Shown here: one piece after another, positions 47,542 to 56,057 of the stretch
Numbering within the stretch: the first letter of the stretch is position 1
Layout: every line of letters starts with the position of its first letter
Assembly: GCA_947454525.1 (NCBI GenBank)
Contig: CANGJM010000012.1
Span: 57,370-121,369 of the forward strand
Direction of reading: 5' to 3'
Source: Flavobacteriales bacterium
GTDB lineage: Bacteria > Bacteroidota > Bacteroidia > Flavobacteriales_D > Crocinitomicaceae
Length of the DNA stretch: 64,000 nucleotides
Program-made: the position numbers and the translations under genes
The notes under the pieces: model-generated
Told to the model about the DNA's origin: nothing
Databases searched by the model: none
The model's input: only the letters and a program-made list of their open reading frames with translations

Positions 47542-48774
47542 TCAACATCCCAAATCTGCAAAGAATTTCGGATAGGATTTTGAAACGCAAGATGCATCCG
47601 TGAGATGAATAGGTTTTTTTGTGACACACGCAGCTATCGTTGCAGCCATCGCAATACGGTGGTCGTTATGGGTATCGATTTCACCGCCTGCAACTTGACC
47701 GATTCCATGGATCAAAATTTCACTTGAACCAAGTTGAAAAGCTATTTCAAATTTCTCTAGTACCTCACACATGACTGAAAGTCGATCTGATTCTTTGTTC
47801 TGGAGTCGATTCACGCCGATGATTCTAGAGGTCCCTGATGCGGCACATGCAAGAACGACTAGAATGGGGAATAAATCTGGACAATCTGATATGTTTGCTT
47901 CAAATGCTTTGTTCGTTTCGGATTTCTGAACGAAAAGCACATCGTCATTCCAGGTAATTGTCGCGCCGAAATCTTGAATTACTTGAAGAATGTGTCGATC
48001 TGCTTGCAACGAATACCTGTTTAATCCATGTAGTTCAAGCTTTCCTGAAATTGCCGCTCCAACGATTGGATTCGCTGCGCCACTCCAATCTCCTTCGATG
48101 TGGACTTCGTCCTTTTGGATGAGTTGATTTCCCGGAATTTGATAACTGTCGTCATTTAATTTATGTAGAAAAATACCAAAATCACGCATGCGCGCAATGG
48201 TCATTTCTAAATAGGGCTTACTTTTTAATGATTCAATGGATACTGAAGAATCTTGTTCTAGAAATGGAGCGAGTAAAAACAAACCACTGATTGCTTGGGA
48301 TCCGGCTTCTCCATTTACAGTAATAGGTTTAAAGCTGGCACTTCCGCTGATGTGTATGGGCAATTTAGACTCATTTGACTCAACAGTTAAGCCAATTTGT
48401 TGAAGAATGTGGCATAATTGCGAATGATTGCGTTGAAGAAGGCTGCCTGTCCCGTTCAGCGTTAGATTTTTCGTGAAGGCCATTCCAACGAATGCTAAAG
48501 TCCGAAGGGCAAAGCCACTTTCTTGGACGTTTAAGCAAATGCGTTCACTGAATTTGCGCGACGACGGATGTACCATTGAAGTTTCTTCGTCGTAGCTCGC
48601 ACCTAATTCTTGAATACAGGCCAACATCGCCGAAATATCTTCTGATTGATCTAAGCCAAGTATTTTAGTAGGTTTCTTAGAGAGAGCGGCAAGAATCAAA
48701 CAGCGTTGCGCATCGCTTTTGGAAGCGTTTGAGTGAATGACGTGTTGAACCTGAAATGGATTAATCGCGGTCAT
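47542..48774 (-). CDS. aroA: 3-phosphoshikimate 1-carboxyvinyltransferase (EPSP synthase)
   Basis: This shikimate pathway enzyme joins shikimate-3-phosphate and PEP. The 410-residue protein has SNASKSDAQRCLILAAL, LQRNHSQL, DWSGAANPIVGAAI, NRLQNKESDRL and NDHRIAMAATIA, all positioned as in the family. It overlaps the preceding bifunctional aro gene by 14 bp. Together they form a small aromatic amino acid unit. Confidence 0.94.
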   Translation of the reverse strand: MTAINPFQVQHVIHSNASKSDAQRCLILAALSKKPTKILGLDQSEDISAMLACIQELGASYDEETSMVHPSSRKFSERICLNVQESGFALRTLAFVGMAFTKNLTLNGTGSLLQRNHSQLCHILQQIGLTVESNESKLPIHISGSASFKPITVNGEAGSQAISGLFLLAPFLEQDSSVSIESLKSKPYLEMTIARMRDFGIFLHKLNDDSYQIPGNQLIQKDEVHIEGDWSGAANPIVGAAISGKLELHGLNRYSLQADRHILQVIQDFGATITWNDDVLFVQKSETNKAFEANISDCPDLFPILVVLACAASGTSRIIGVNRLQNKESDRLSVMCEVLEKFEIAFQLGSSEILIHGIGQVAGGEIDTHNDHRIAMAATIAACVTKKPIHLTDASCVSKSYPKFFADLGC

Positions 48775-49807
48775 CTTTTGATAAAATATCAGATTGAATA
48801 CGAATGGAGTCCTGATGAATCAATTTAAAAAGTTGCGTAACAAATTCTTCTGAAATCCCTTCCGCGCTTGCTTTTAGTACATTGTTGCGGAGTGCTTCTT
48901 CCCATCTGTTCGATTGAAGGATGACATGGTTTTTGTCCTTCTTGAATTCCCCAATCTGTTCTGAAATACGCATGCGGTTTTTCAATAACTGAATGATTGA
49001 TTCGTCGGTTTGCGTCAGTTGCTCTCGAAAGGCAAGCATGGCGTCCTCGTCAATTGCTGCTCGATTACGAATAGTAAGTGAATTCAATAATTCCTTTAAT
49101 TCAGCGGGAGTAATTTGTTGTTTGGCGTCGGTCCAAGCTTGTGAAGGATCAACATGAGATTCTATCATCAATCCATCATAATTCAAGTCCATTGCTTTTT
49201 GAGCCAACGGCATCAGCAAATGTGCTCTTCCACCAATATGAGAGGGGTCACAAATTAATGGGATTCCCGGTAATTCTTGTTTTAGGTCAATTGGAATTTG
49301 CCAATTTGGGTCATTTCGGTAGCGTGTCTTTTCATAAACAGAGAATCCACGGTGAATGGCACTGACATCTGTTATTCCGGCTTTCCAAATGCGTTCGATT
49401 GCTCCGATCCAAAGTTTCAGGTCTGGATTCACCGGGTTCTTCACCATGACTTTGATGTTCGTTCCTTGAAGTGATTCTGCAATTTCTTGAACGGTAAAAG
49501 GATTAACGGTGGAGCGAGCTCCAACCCAAATCATATCGAAGTTATTCTTGAGTGCCAATTCGACGTGTTCAGCTTTTGCGACTTCTGTGGCTATTTTCAA
49601 ACCGTACGTTTCTCGCACTTCACACATCCACGAAATTCCTATGTCTCCAATTCCTTCGAACTCACCTGGACGCGTTCTCGGTTTCCATATTCCAGCTCGG
49701 AAGTAATCAATGCCAACTTTGGACAATCCTAGGGCTGTCTCCAAAACTTGTTCTCGGGTTTCCGCGCTACACGGACCAGAAATCACTAAGGAATTTACTG
49801 GAATCAT
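48761..49807 (-). CDS. Bifunctional DAHP synthase / chorismate mutase
   Basis: This fused enzyme makes 3-deoxy-D-arabino-heptulosonate 7-phosphate from PEP and erythrose-4-phosphate and also converts chorismate to prephenate. The N-terminal part (to about 245) has SGPCSAETREQV, RAGIWKPRTRPGEFEG, ICDPSHIGG and MIESHVDPSQA of DAHP synthase. The C-terminal 100 residues form an AroQ-type chorismate mutase, with IDEDAMLAFREQL and LLKNRMRISEQIGEFKK. Fusion suggests prephenate-sensitive control. The family is called AroF or AroA in different genomes, so I give no symbol. Confidence 0.92.
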   Translation of the reverse strand: MIPVNSLVISGPCSAETREQVLETALGLSKVGIDYFRAGIWKPRTRPGEFEGIGDIGISWMCEVRETYGLKIATEVAKAEHVELALKNNFDMIWVGARSTVNPFTVQEIAESLQGTNIKVMVKNPVNPDLKLWIGAIERIWKAGITDVSAIHRGFSVYEKTRYRNDPNWQIPIDLKQELPGIPLICDPSHIGGRAHLLMPLAQKAMDLNYDGLMIESHVDPSQAWTDAKQQITPAELKELLNSLTIRNRAAIDEDAMLAFREQLTQTDESIIQLLKNRMRISEQIGEFKKDKNHVILQSNRWEEALRNNVLKASAEGISEEFVTQLFKLIHQDSIRIQSDILSKDDRD

Positions 49808-49821
49808 ATTTTATCGTGTAC

Positions 49822-49845
49822 AAAAAAGGGGAACGAATTCCCCTT
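49822..49845. terminator. Terminator of rny
   Basis: The arms AAGGGGAA (49826-49833) and TTCCCCTT (49838-49845) form a near-perfect stem with a 4-nt loop, followed leftward by a run of T. It lies between rny and the next leftward gene, the bifunctional aro gene. Confidence 0.8.
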
Positions 49846-49849
49846 ATGA

Positions 49850-51379
49850 TTATTTAGCGTAATTAACAGATCTTTTTTCTCGAATGACGGTCACCTTGAC
49901 TTGTCCTGGATAGGTCATTTCGGTTTGAATGCGCTGAGAGATTGTGAATGAAAGTTCCTCAGAACGTTGATCAGATACTTTCTCTGCTTCTACAAGCACA
50001 CGAAGTTCTCTTCCGGCTTGAATGGCATAAGCACTAGAAACGCCTTCATAAGACAAGGCAAGGTTTTCTAGTTCTTTAATTCGTTTAATGTATGCTTCAA
50101 CGATTTCACGTCTTGCACCTGGGCGTGCACCAGAGATGGCATCACACACTTGTACGATAGGTGAAATCAAGGTTGTCATTTCGATTTCGTCGTGGTGAGC
50201 TCCAATGGCGTTTAGAACGTCTCCTTTTTCACCAAATTTCTCAGCGATTTTCATCCCTAAGATTGCGTGAGGCAATTCTGGTTCTTCGTCCGGAACTTTA
50301 CCGATGTCATGTAACAATCCAGCGCGTTTCGCCAATTTAACATTCAATCCAAGTTCAGCGGCCATGATTGCACAAAGGTTCGCTACTTCTCTCGAGTGTT
50401 GTAATAAGTTTTGTCCGTAAGAAGAACGGTATTTCATTCTTCCGACCATGCGCATCAATTCTGGATGTAATCCGTGGATTCCTAAATCGATACACGTTCG
50501 GCGTCCAGTTTCTGCGATTTCTTCGTCCAGTTGTTTGCGTGTTTTTGCCACCACTTCCTCGATGCGAGCTGGGTGAATACGTCCATCAGAAACAAGTTGG
50601 TGCAAAGATAAACGAGCGATTTCACGTCTAACCGGATCAAAACATGAGAGAATGATTGCTTCAGGCGTATCATCAACGATAATTTCCACTCCCGTTGCTG
50701 CTTCTAAGGCACGAATGTTACGTCCTTCACGACCAATGATTCTTCCTTTTACCTCATCTGATTCAATATTGAAGACAGAAACAGCATTTTCGATAGCTTG
50801 CTCAGTGGCTACACGTTGAATGGATTGAATCACGATTTTACGCGCTTCTTTATTTGCGTTCAATTTCGCTTCTTCCGTAATTTCTTTGATGGTAGACATG
50901 GCAGCGGTGCGCGCTTCGTCTGTAAGGGCAGTCATCAAATCTTTTTTCGCATCCTCTGGACTCAGGTTGCTAATTTTCGATAATTCAGCGACTTGTTTTT
51001 GTTGAATTTTATCTAATTCTTGTTGACGTAACTCAAGCGCACTTGCTTTTACTTCATAATCAGCTTTTGACTTTTCCGCTTCTTTCTCTTTACGGTTGAG
51101 GTCTTCCAGTTTTTGATTAAGTGTTTTTTCTTTAGCGCGGTAACGATCTTCGTTAGATTGCATGCGTTTTTCACGCTCGCGAATCGATTCTTCGTGTTCT
51201 TCTTTTTGTTTTAAAAATTTCTCTTTGGATTGAAGCGCGCGCTCCTTACGAATGTTTTCTGCCTCGATTTCGGCATTTTTAATGATTTCTTGACTTTTAG
51301 ATTTGATGAGAAAACGCTGTGCAACCACGGTTGCTCCTGCGCCACTTATCAAACCTATTATTAATCCTACTGACGACAT
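49850..51379 (-). CDS. rny: Ribonuclease Y
   Basis: RNase Y is a membrane-anchored endoribonuclease that starts mRNA decay. The 509-residue protein has an N-terminal hydrophobic anchor ([17 protein letters not shown]), a long coiled coil to about residue 190, a KH domain ([28 protein letters not shown]) and an HD domain with [16 protein letters not shown] and [12 protein letters not shown]. Length is normal. It follows zapA and the coiled-coil gene with a 46-bp gap and is terminated by a strong hairpin. Confidence 0.97.
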   Translation of the reverse strand: MSSVGLIIGLISGAGATVVAQRFLIKSKSQEIIKNAEIEAENIRKERALQSKEKFLKQKEEHEESIREREKRMQSNEDRYRAKEKTLNQKLEDLNRKEKEAEKSKADYEVKASALELRQQELDKIQQKQVAELSKISNLSPEDAKKDLMTALTDEARTAAMSTIKEITEEAKLNANKEARKIVIQSIQRVATEQAIENAVSVFNIESDEVKGRIIGREGRNIRALEAATGVEIIVDDTPEAIILSCFDPVRREIARLSLHQLVSDGRIHPARIEEVVAKTRKQLDEEIAETGRRTCIDLGIHGLHPELMRMVGRMKYRSSYGQNLLQHSREVANLCAIMAAELGLNVKLAKRAGLLHDIGKVPDEEPELPHAILGMKIAEKFGEKGDVLNAIGAHHDEIEMTTLISPIVQVCDAISGARPGARREIVEAYIKRIKELENLALSYEGVSSAYAIQAGRELRVLVEAEKVSDQRSEELSFTISQRIQTEMTYPGQVKVTVIREKRSVNYAK

Positions 51380-51425
51380 ATTCTTTTAATTATGTATGAA
51401 TATTGGTCGTTGAAACGAACGTAAA

Positions 51426-51719
51426 TTATTGAATTCCGTCTAAATCTGTTGAAAGGTTTTGCAATGCCTCCTCAATTTCACTATAGTCTACAGGCACTTG
51501 TGCAACTGGTGCATGCTCACTTGACGCTTTGGCTAATAGTTGCAAAGCAGACATAGCGATCAAGTCTTGATGATCATTTACAGCATAATTTTTACGCAGC
51601 ATTTCCACTGCTTTATTAATATCCGCAGCAGCTTTCGTTACCTTCTCTTCATCACTTTCCGGCACGTTTAGTGGGTAAGTTCTTCCTGCAATGGTAATTT
51701 TAAGTGATACTTTGCTCAT
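51426..51719 (-). CDS. zapA: Cell division protein ZapA
   Basis: ZapA bundles FtsZ filaments at the division ring. The 97-residue protein has the family N-terminal beta part (VSLKITIAGRTYPLNVPESDEEKVTKAAADINKAV) and a C-terminal coiled coil. It overlaps the preceding coiled-coil gene by 1 bp (TAATG), indicating a joint unit of coiled-coil protein, ZapA and probably RNase Y. Confidence 0.92.
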   Translation of the reverse strand: MSKVSLKITIAGRTYPLNVPESDEEKVTKAAADINKAVEMLRKNYAVNDHQDLIAMSALQLLAKASSEHAPVAQVPVDYSEIEEALQNLSTDLDGIQ

Positions 51720-52033
51720 TATGATTGCTTCAACTGTTCGATACAGAATTCAATTTCTTTCACTAGTTCATCAATTTCCTGTTCAGTTCTCCCTATTACC
51801 GGAGCAGGAACTTCAACGACTTTATTTTCAGCCAAATGCAAAGCTGACCTTAAGGACTCAATTTCGGCCTTCAAGTGGGTATTAGCCGTCAGTTCTTTGG
51901 CTAATTCCTCCTTATTACGATCGATTTCTTCTTGAAGAATCTCGTTTTTCGAACGTTCAGAACGAAGGGCTTCCCCAATTCGAACCGCTTTTCGACTAAT
52001 TTCTTGTATGGTGTCTTGAATCTTTTCAGTCAT
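51719..52033 (-). CDS. Coiled-coil protein of the zapA unit
   Basis: The 104-residue protein is mostly a long coiled coil (EALRSERSKNEILQEEIDRNKEEL and onward) with no other domain. It lies immediately upstream of zapA in a translational overlap, so it may act in cell division with ZapA, perhaps as an FtsZ-associated partner. I do not recognise a named family. Confidence 0.65.
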   Translation of the reverse strand: MTEKIQDTIQEISRKAVRIGEALRSERSKNEILQEEIDRNKEELAKELTANTHLKAEIESLRSALHLAENKVVEVPAPVIGRTEQEIDELVKEIEFCIEQLKQS

Positions 52034-52041
52034 TACTTTTG

Positions 52042-52057
52042 ACTTTGTACAAAGTTA
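52042..52057 (-). promoter_or_regulatory. Promoter -7 box with a palindrome for the coiled-coil/zapA unit
   Basis: Read leftward the -7 box is TAACTTTG (52050-52057), 16 bp before the ATG at 52033. It overlaps the perfect palindrome ACTTTGTACAAAGT (52042-52055), a possible operator. Confidence 0.35.
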
Positions 52058-52095
52058 ACAAGCATTCGATTACATTTATCATTTTTACCAATCTA

Positions 52096-52125
52096 TTTTG
52101 CATTTTTTTTGAAAGTGTATCTTTG
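52096..52125 (+). promoter_or_regulatory. Promoter of the M23 peptidase gene
   Basis: TTTTG (52096-52100), 17 bp spacer, TATCTTTG (52118-52125), then 3 bp before the ATG at 52129. A leaderless-type promoter. Confidence 0.55.
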
Positions 52126-52128
52126 TCT

Positions 52129-53817
52129 ATGTTCAAATCCTTTACATTCCTCCTTTTATTCAGTGTTCATTTTACTTTTTGGTCACAGGTGATTACCTCG
52201 GATTCAATGTGGTGTGTGCCCATTGGAACAGCTAAACCCGAATTAAGTGCGGGTTTTGGGGACATTCGTCCAAATCACTTTCACATGGGATTAGATTTTC
52301 GAACGGATGGAAAAGAAGGAATTCCACTTTATGCCATAGCGGATGGCTATATTTCCCGTATTCGAATTTCACCCAGCGGTTACGGACGTGTGATTTACAT
52401 CGATCATCCGAATGGACACACTTCGGTGTATGCCCACTGTTCTAAATTTTCTGATCGGATTAATACCTTTGTGCTACCGACTCAAATTCAATTCAAACAA
52501 AATGAACTAGATTGGAAATTTAGTCCGAATGAGTTACCGGTGAACAAGGGTGAACAAATTGCACTCTCAGGCAATAGTGGAAATTCGACAGGGCCTCATT
52601 TGCATTTTGAGTTGCGGGACACCAAAACCGAACATGCCTTGAATCCACTTTTGCATGGATTTCATGTCAGTGATGTTGCTCCACCAAGTTTACACGGAAT
52701 TCGTTTGCTGGCAATTGATGAAAATGGCTATGTCATCCCCGGTAAATCATTGATTGTACCATTAACCAAGAATATTCATCGAGTGAAGCTTCCGCAGGAC
52801 TTTATTCAAGGAACAGAGAAAGTCGGCATGACCATTTCTGCGACAGATCCTATGAAGTCGGGTGGACATGGCTTCGGATTATTTTCAGCGGAAGTTGTGA
52901 GTTCAAATCACGAACAATTTGGATTTGAAATGGCGGAAATTTCATTTGATGATTCGAGGTATGTCAATAACCATATGGATTACGACGAATACAAGTCAAA
53001 AGGAATCAAGTACCAGAAACTTTTTAGAAATAAACACAATCCACTTACCATTTATCAATTAGACTCCCGTGGAGGAATCTCCTTGAATGGATTTGATTCT
53101 CTTTCCTGTTCGATCATTTTGGAAGATGTTAACGGAAATGTAAGTCAACATGAAATTGTGCTTCAATATCCTTATGAACTCAAGAAAATTCAGCGCACAT
53201 TTTTCGATCCACGCAATTATTTCATGCCGGATTCCTTGTATACTTTTCATTCTGAAAACATGAAGGTATTTGTGGATCCAACTACCTTTTATGAACCCAT
53301 CAAAAAATCGATGAACCTATCCTTGGGCCAATTTGGAAACTCAAAAACGGTCATTCAAAAACCAATTTGTGTGGAAATGAAGGCAAAGAAAACTCCTGAG
53401 GTCGATAAACAGTATGTAGCAGTCAATGGAGATGCCTTAGAAACGACACGTGAAAACGGATGGCTCGCTGTAGAGTCCAAGCAGCTGGGGATATTTTCAA
53501 TCAAAGTCGATACTATTGCACCGTCAATTGTATTTATGCCAACTTCTAGTAATGTCGTTATTCCGAGTCAATTTTATTGGAAAATTTCTGATGGTCAAGC
53601 TGGAATTGCCTCATACGAGCTTTTGTTAAATGGTGAATGGACGACCGTGTATTTTGATCAAAAAAGCAACTTAGTGACGTGGAAAAATGACCGACGAGCA
53701 TCGATTATTGGACCTCCCTCAGAAAAGGTGCTTTCCATGGAATTTCGTGTAACAGATCGTTGTGGGAATGTTCAAATGTGGTCGAAAGTGATGAATGTTA
53801 TCGACGAACCCCGTTAG
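52129..53817 (+). CDS. M23 family metallopeptidase
   Basis: This LytM-type endopeptidase probably cuts peptidoglycan cross-links. The 562-residue protein has a signal peptide (MFKSFTFLLLFSVHFTFWSQ), the metal site FHMGLDFRTDGKEGIPLYAIADG (HxxxD), the IYIDHPNGHTSVYAHCSKF block, the GNSGNSTGPHLHFELRD motif, and a long C-terminal beta-rich part of unknown role. The ATG at 52129 is supported by the signal peptide and by a -7 box 3 bp upstream. Its end overlaps tsaB by 20 bp. Confidence 0.9.
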   Translation: MFKSFTFLLLFSVHFTFWSQVITSDSMWCVPIGTAKPELSAGFGDIRPNHFHMGLDFRTDGKEGIPLYAIADGYISRIRISPSGYGRVIYIDHPNGHTSVYAHCSKFSDRINTFVLPTQIQFKQNELDWKFSPNELPVNKGEQIALSGNSGNSTGPHLHFELRDTKTEHALNPLLHGFHVSDVAPPSLHGIRLLAIDENGYVIPGKSLIVPLTKNIHRVKLPQDFIQGTEKVGMTISATDPMKSGGHGFGLFSAEVVSSNHEQFGFEMAEISFDDSRYVNNHMDYDEYKSKGIKYQKLFRNKHNPLTIYQLDSRGGISLNGFDSLSCSIILEDVNGNVSQHEIVLQYPYELKKIQRTFFDPRNYFMPDSLYTFHSENMKVFVDPTTFYEPIKKSMNLSLGQFGNSKTVIQKPICVEMKAKKTPEVDKQYVAVNGDALETTRENGWLAVESKQLGIFSIKVDTIAPSIVFMPTSSNVVIPSQFYWKISDGQAGIASYELLLNGEWTTVYFDQKSNLVTWKNDRRASIIGPPSEKVLSMEFRVTDRCGNVQMWSKVMNVIDEPR

Positions 53818-54457
53818 CATCCTTTAGGTAAATAGGGGAGAAGTAAGCCAAGTTTTCAAATTTCTTCTTTTGAAACTTTTCATATGCAATCGTTGCTTGA
53901 CCTTTTGCACTGCAAAGCACGTTTTCGTTCCATGTAATGTTTCTATGTCCCCACATTTCTTTGCATTTTGCAGCACCATCACCAAGAACAACAAACGGTT
54001 CGAAATCCGAGAAACTGTCTTCAGTTAAAACGATCGCGTCTAATTCTTGAAGTGTTTTTCCATTAGTTTCAAAGACTTGGGCATACACTTCCATGCGACG
54101 TGCGTCGAGCATGGGAATGACAGGCATTTCTCCGGATGGAATGACGTTTTTAAGGGCGGTTAAGGTATCTATGGCAATTAACGGGATGTTCAGCGCGAAG
54201 CAAAGTCCTTTTGCTGTGGAAAGTCCAATGCGAAGTCCCGTGTACGAACCAGGTCCTGCTGAAACGCTCACAGCCGAAAGATCTGCTAAAGCAAGTTGAG
54301 CTTCGTTCAGCACATCTTGTATAAAAAGCGTGAGTGACTCACTGTGAATATATCCATCGGATACGGTTTCTTTGATGGAAATAACCTTTCCATTGTTAGA
54401 GATAGCCACGCTACAAACTTTCGTTGCTGTTTCAAGATGAAGGATGTAGTTATTCAT
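53798..54457 (-). CDS. tsaB: tRNA N6-adenosine threonylcarbamoyltransferase subunit TsaB
   Basis: TsaB dimerises with TsaD to make the t6A modification of tRNAs that read ANN codons. The 219-residue protein has the N-terminal ILHLETATKVCSVAI and SVSAGPGSYTGLRIGLSTAKGLCFALN blocks of the family. The start at 54457 (MNNYILHLE) sits in an ATGAATAA overlap with the response regulator gene stop. Translation may be coupled to it. Confidence 0.93.
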   Translation of the reverse strand: MNNYILHLETATKVCSVAISNNGKVISIKETVSDGYIHSESLTLFIQDVLNEAQLALADLSAVSVSAGPGSYTGLRIGLSTAKGLCFALNIPLIAIDTLTALKNVIPSGEMPVIPMLDARRMEVYAQVFETNGKTLQELDAIVLTEDSFSDFEPFVVLGDGAAKCKEMWGHRNITWNENVLCSAKGQATIAYEKFQKKKFENLAYFSPIYLKDANGVRR

Positions 54458-55142
54458 CTCCAAGTTCAAATTTGAATCCAACGCCATGTACGTTCGTAAT
54501 TTGAATCGTTGAATCTTCTTTGAGGTATTTTCTCAGTTTCGTTATAAAAACATCCAAGCTTCGACCAACGAAATAATCATCTTGTCCCCAAACGGTATTT
54601 AATATAATATCCCGTGCAAGCAACTGATTTTTAAATCGAAACAAGGTTCGCAAAATCATTGCTTCCTTTTTAGTTAAGGTTTGTTTGGTTGTCGGAGAGG
54701 TTAAGGTGAAGTTTTCTGTATCGAAAAGGAAGATTCCCAACTTAACGATTTTTTCCTCCGGTTGAATTACGTTTACCTTCACACGTTTCAACAGAGCACG
54801 CACACGTAATTGAAGTTCTTCTACGCTAAATGGTTTGGTTAAGTAATCGTCACCACCGGCATTGAATCCTTCGATTTTATCTTCGGTCATTGATTTTGCC
54901 GATAAGAAAAGGATGGGAATATCCGTATTTACTTTTCGGATGTCTCTCGCTAAAGTAAATCCATCTTTGACAGGCAACATTACATCAAAAATGCATAGGT
55001 GGTAAGGTTCTTCGTTGAAGCGACGTAATCCCTCGGATCCGTTTTCGCAAAGAGTTACCGCGTATCCATCGGAACGCAATTGATCGGAAATAACGATTCC
55101 AAGGTTGATATCGTCTTCTACAATGAGGATTTTTATTTTCAT
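54450..55142 (-). CDS. OmpR/PhoB-type response regulator (first of two)
   Basis: The 230-residue protein has an N-terminal receiver domain with the acidic pair (VEDD), phosphoacceptor Asp53 (IFDVMLPVKDG) and the conserved Lys in LTKPFSVEEL, then a winged-helix DNA-binding domain (LTKKEAMILRTLF, NTVWGQDDYFVGRSLDVFITKLRKYL). There is no histidine kinase gene next to it. Its 5' region holds a hairpin, and it is coupled to tsaB. The target genes are unknown. It is similar to RprY-type regulators of Bacteroidota. Confidence 0.92.
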   Translation of the reverse strand: MKIKILIVEDDINLGIVISDQLRSDGYAVTLCENGSEGLRRFNEEPYHLCIFDVMLPVKDGFTLARDIRKVNTDIPILFLSAKSMTEDKIEGFNAGGDDYLTKPFSVEELQLRVRALLKRVKVNVIQPEEKIVKLGIFLFDTENFTLTSPTTKQTLTKKEAMILRTLFRFKNQLLARDIILNTVWGQDDYFVGRSLDVFITKLRKYLKEDSTIQITNVHGVGFKFELGDE

Positions 55143-55162
55143 GGAAACGTCTTAAAAAGCCA

Positions 55163-55187
55163 AGAGCCTTGGAAAAACCAAAGCTCT
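55163..55187 (-). promoter_or_regulatory. 5' leader hairpin of the first response regulator gene
   Basis: On the + strand the arms are AGAGCCTTGG and CCAAAGCTCT with an A5 loop (9 of 10 pairs). In the leftward transcript it is followed by GGCTTTTT, about 20 nt before the ATG. It could be an attenuator or a leader structure. Confidence 0.4.
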
Positions 55188-55220
55188 CAACTATTAACCT
55201 AAACCTACTACTAGTTCACA

Positions 55221-55228
55221 CAAAGATA
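55221..55228 (-). promoter_or_regulatory. -7 box of the first response regulator gene
   Basis: Read leftward TATCTTTG, exact match. The leader to the ATG at 55142 is about 75 nt and contains the hairpin at 55163-55187. Confidence 0.45.
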
Positions 55229-55306
55229 AGTCAAATTCAGATGTTAGGTTACATAGTTTATGTTAATTTTTTCCTAAATAATAAAATCATTGCGATTCGA
55301 CAGGAA

Positions 55307-55333
55307 TTTGCTTCTTGCTATAGTGTATCTTTG
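55307..55333 (+). promoter_or_regulatory. Promoter of the second response regulator gene
   Basis: TTTG (55307-55310), 15 bp spacer, TATCTTTG (55326-55333), then 18 bp to the ATG at 55352. The spacer is shorter than usual. Confidence 0.45.
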
Positions 55334-55351
55334 AAGTATAAAAAAAACGAT

Positions 55352-56017
55352 ATGGCTTTTATTTTTGTAGTTGACGACGAGGAGGATATCAGGGAATTGT
55401 TGCGTTACAATTTGATTCAAGACGGACACCGTGTTTCTACCTTTGAAAATGGAAGTCTTTGTTTGAAAGCTGTTGAGGTTGAAAAACCGGACCTCATTTT
55501 ACTGGATGTCATGATGCCCATGATGGATGGAATTGAGGTATGTGAAGCATTAAAGAACAATGAGGAAAATGAAGACATCATCATTTGTTTTTTAACGGCA
55601 CGTAGTGAGGATTATAGTCAGATTGCTGGACTCGAAGCCGGAGGAGATGACTACATTTCAAAACCGATTAAACCGAAAGTTTTATTGAGTCGCATTCATG
55701 CCTTGCTTCGCCGCAAAACAAAAACGGAAGTCAAAGATGTTATTTCTCACGAACTAAAAATCAATAGAGAACGCTACCTTGTGGAAAAAGATGGAAAGGA
55801 AATTCAGTTACCAAGGAAAGAGTTTGAATTACTTGCCTTGTTAACTTCAAGACCTGATTTCGTGTTTAAACGAGAAGTAATCTTAGAACAGGTTTGGGGT
55901 TCTGAAGTCGTGGTGGGTGATCGCACAATTGACGTTCATATTCGCAAGTTGCGAGAGAAAATTGGCGAACACACTATTTCAACGGTGAAAGGAATTGGTT
56001 ATAAGTTCAATAGATAG
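55352..56017 (+). CDS. OmpR/PhoB-type response regulator (second of two)
   Basis: The 221-residue protein has a receiver domain with VVDDEEDIRELL, phosphoacceptor Asp52 (LILLDVMMPMMDG), AGGDDYISKPIKPKVL, and a PhoB-like DNA-binding domain ending EQVWGSEVVVGDRTIDVHIRKLREKIG. The ATG at 55352 (MAFIFVVDDEED) was chosen; a longer frame to 55169 covers the upstream promoters. It diverges from the other regulator gene across about 210 bp. No kinase gene is adjacent. Confidence 0.93.
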   Translation: MAFIFVVDDEEDIRELLRYNLIQDGHRVSTFENGSLCLKAVEVEKPDLILLDVMMPMMDGIEVCEALKNNEENEDIIICFLTARSEDYSQIAGLEAGGDDYISKPIKPKVLLSRIHALLRRKTKTEVKDVISHELKINRERYLVEKDGKEIQLPRKEFELLALLTSRPDFVFKREVILEQVWGSEVVVGDRTIDVHIRKLREKIGEHTISTVKGIGYKFNR

Positions 56018-56022
56018 TTTTG
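56015..56022 (+). promoter_or_regulatory. -7-like box upstream of the VWD gene
   Basis: TAGTTTTG, overlapping the stop codon of the second response regulator, 35 bp before the ATG at 56058. A second candidate, AATCTTTG, lies at 56027-56034. Weak. Confidence 0.25.
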
Positions 56023-56057
56023 GTTCAATCTTTGTTAGCATTCACAAAAATTAGTTT

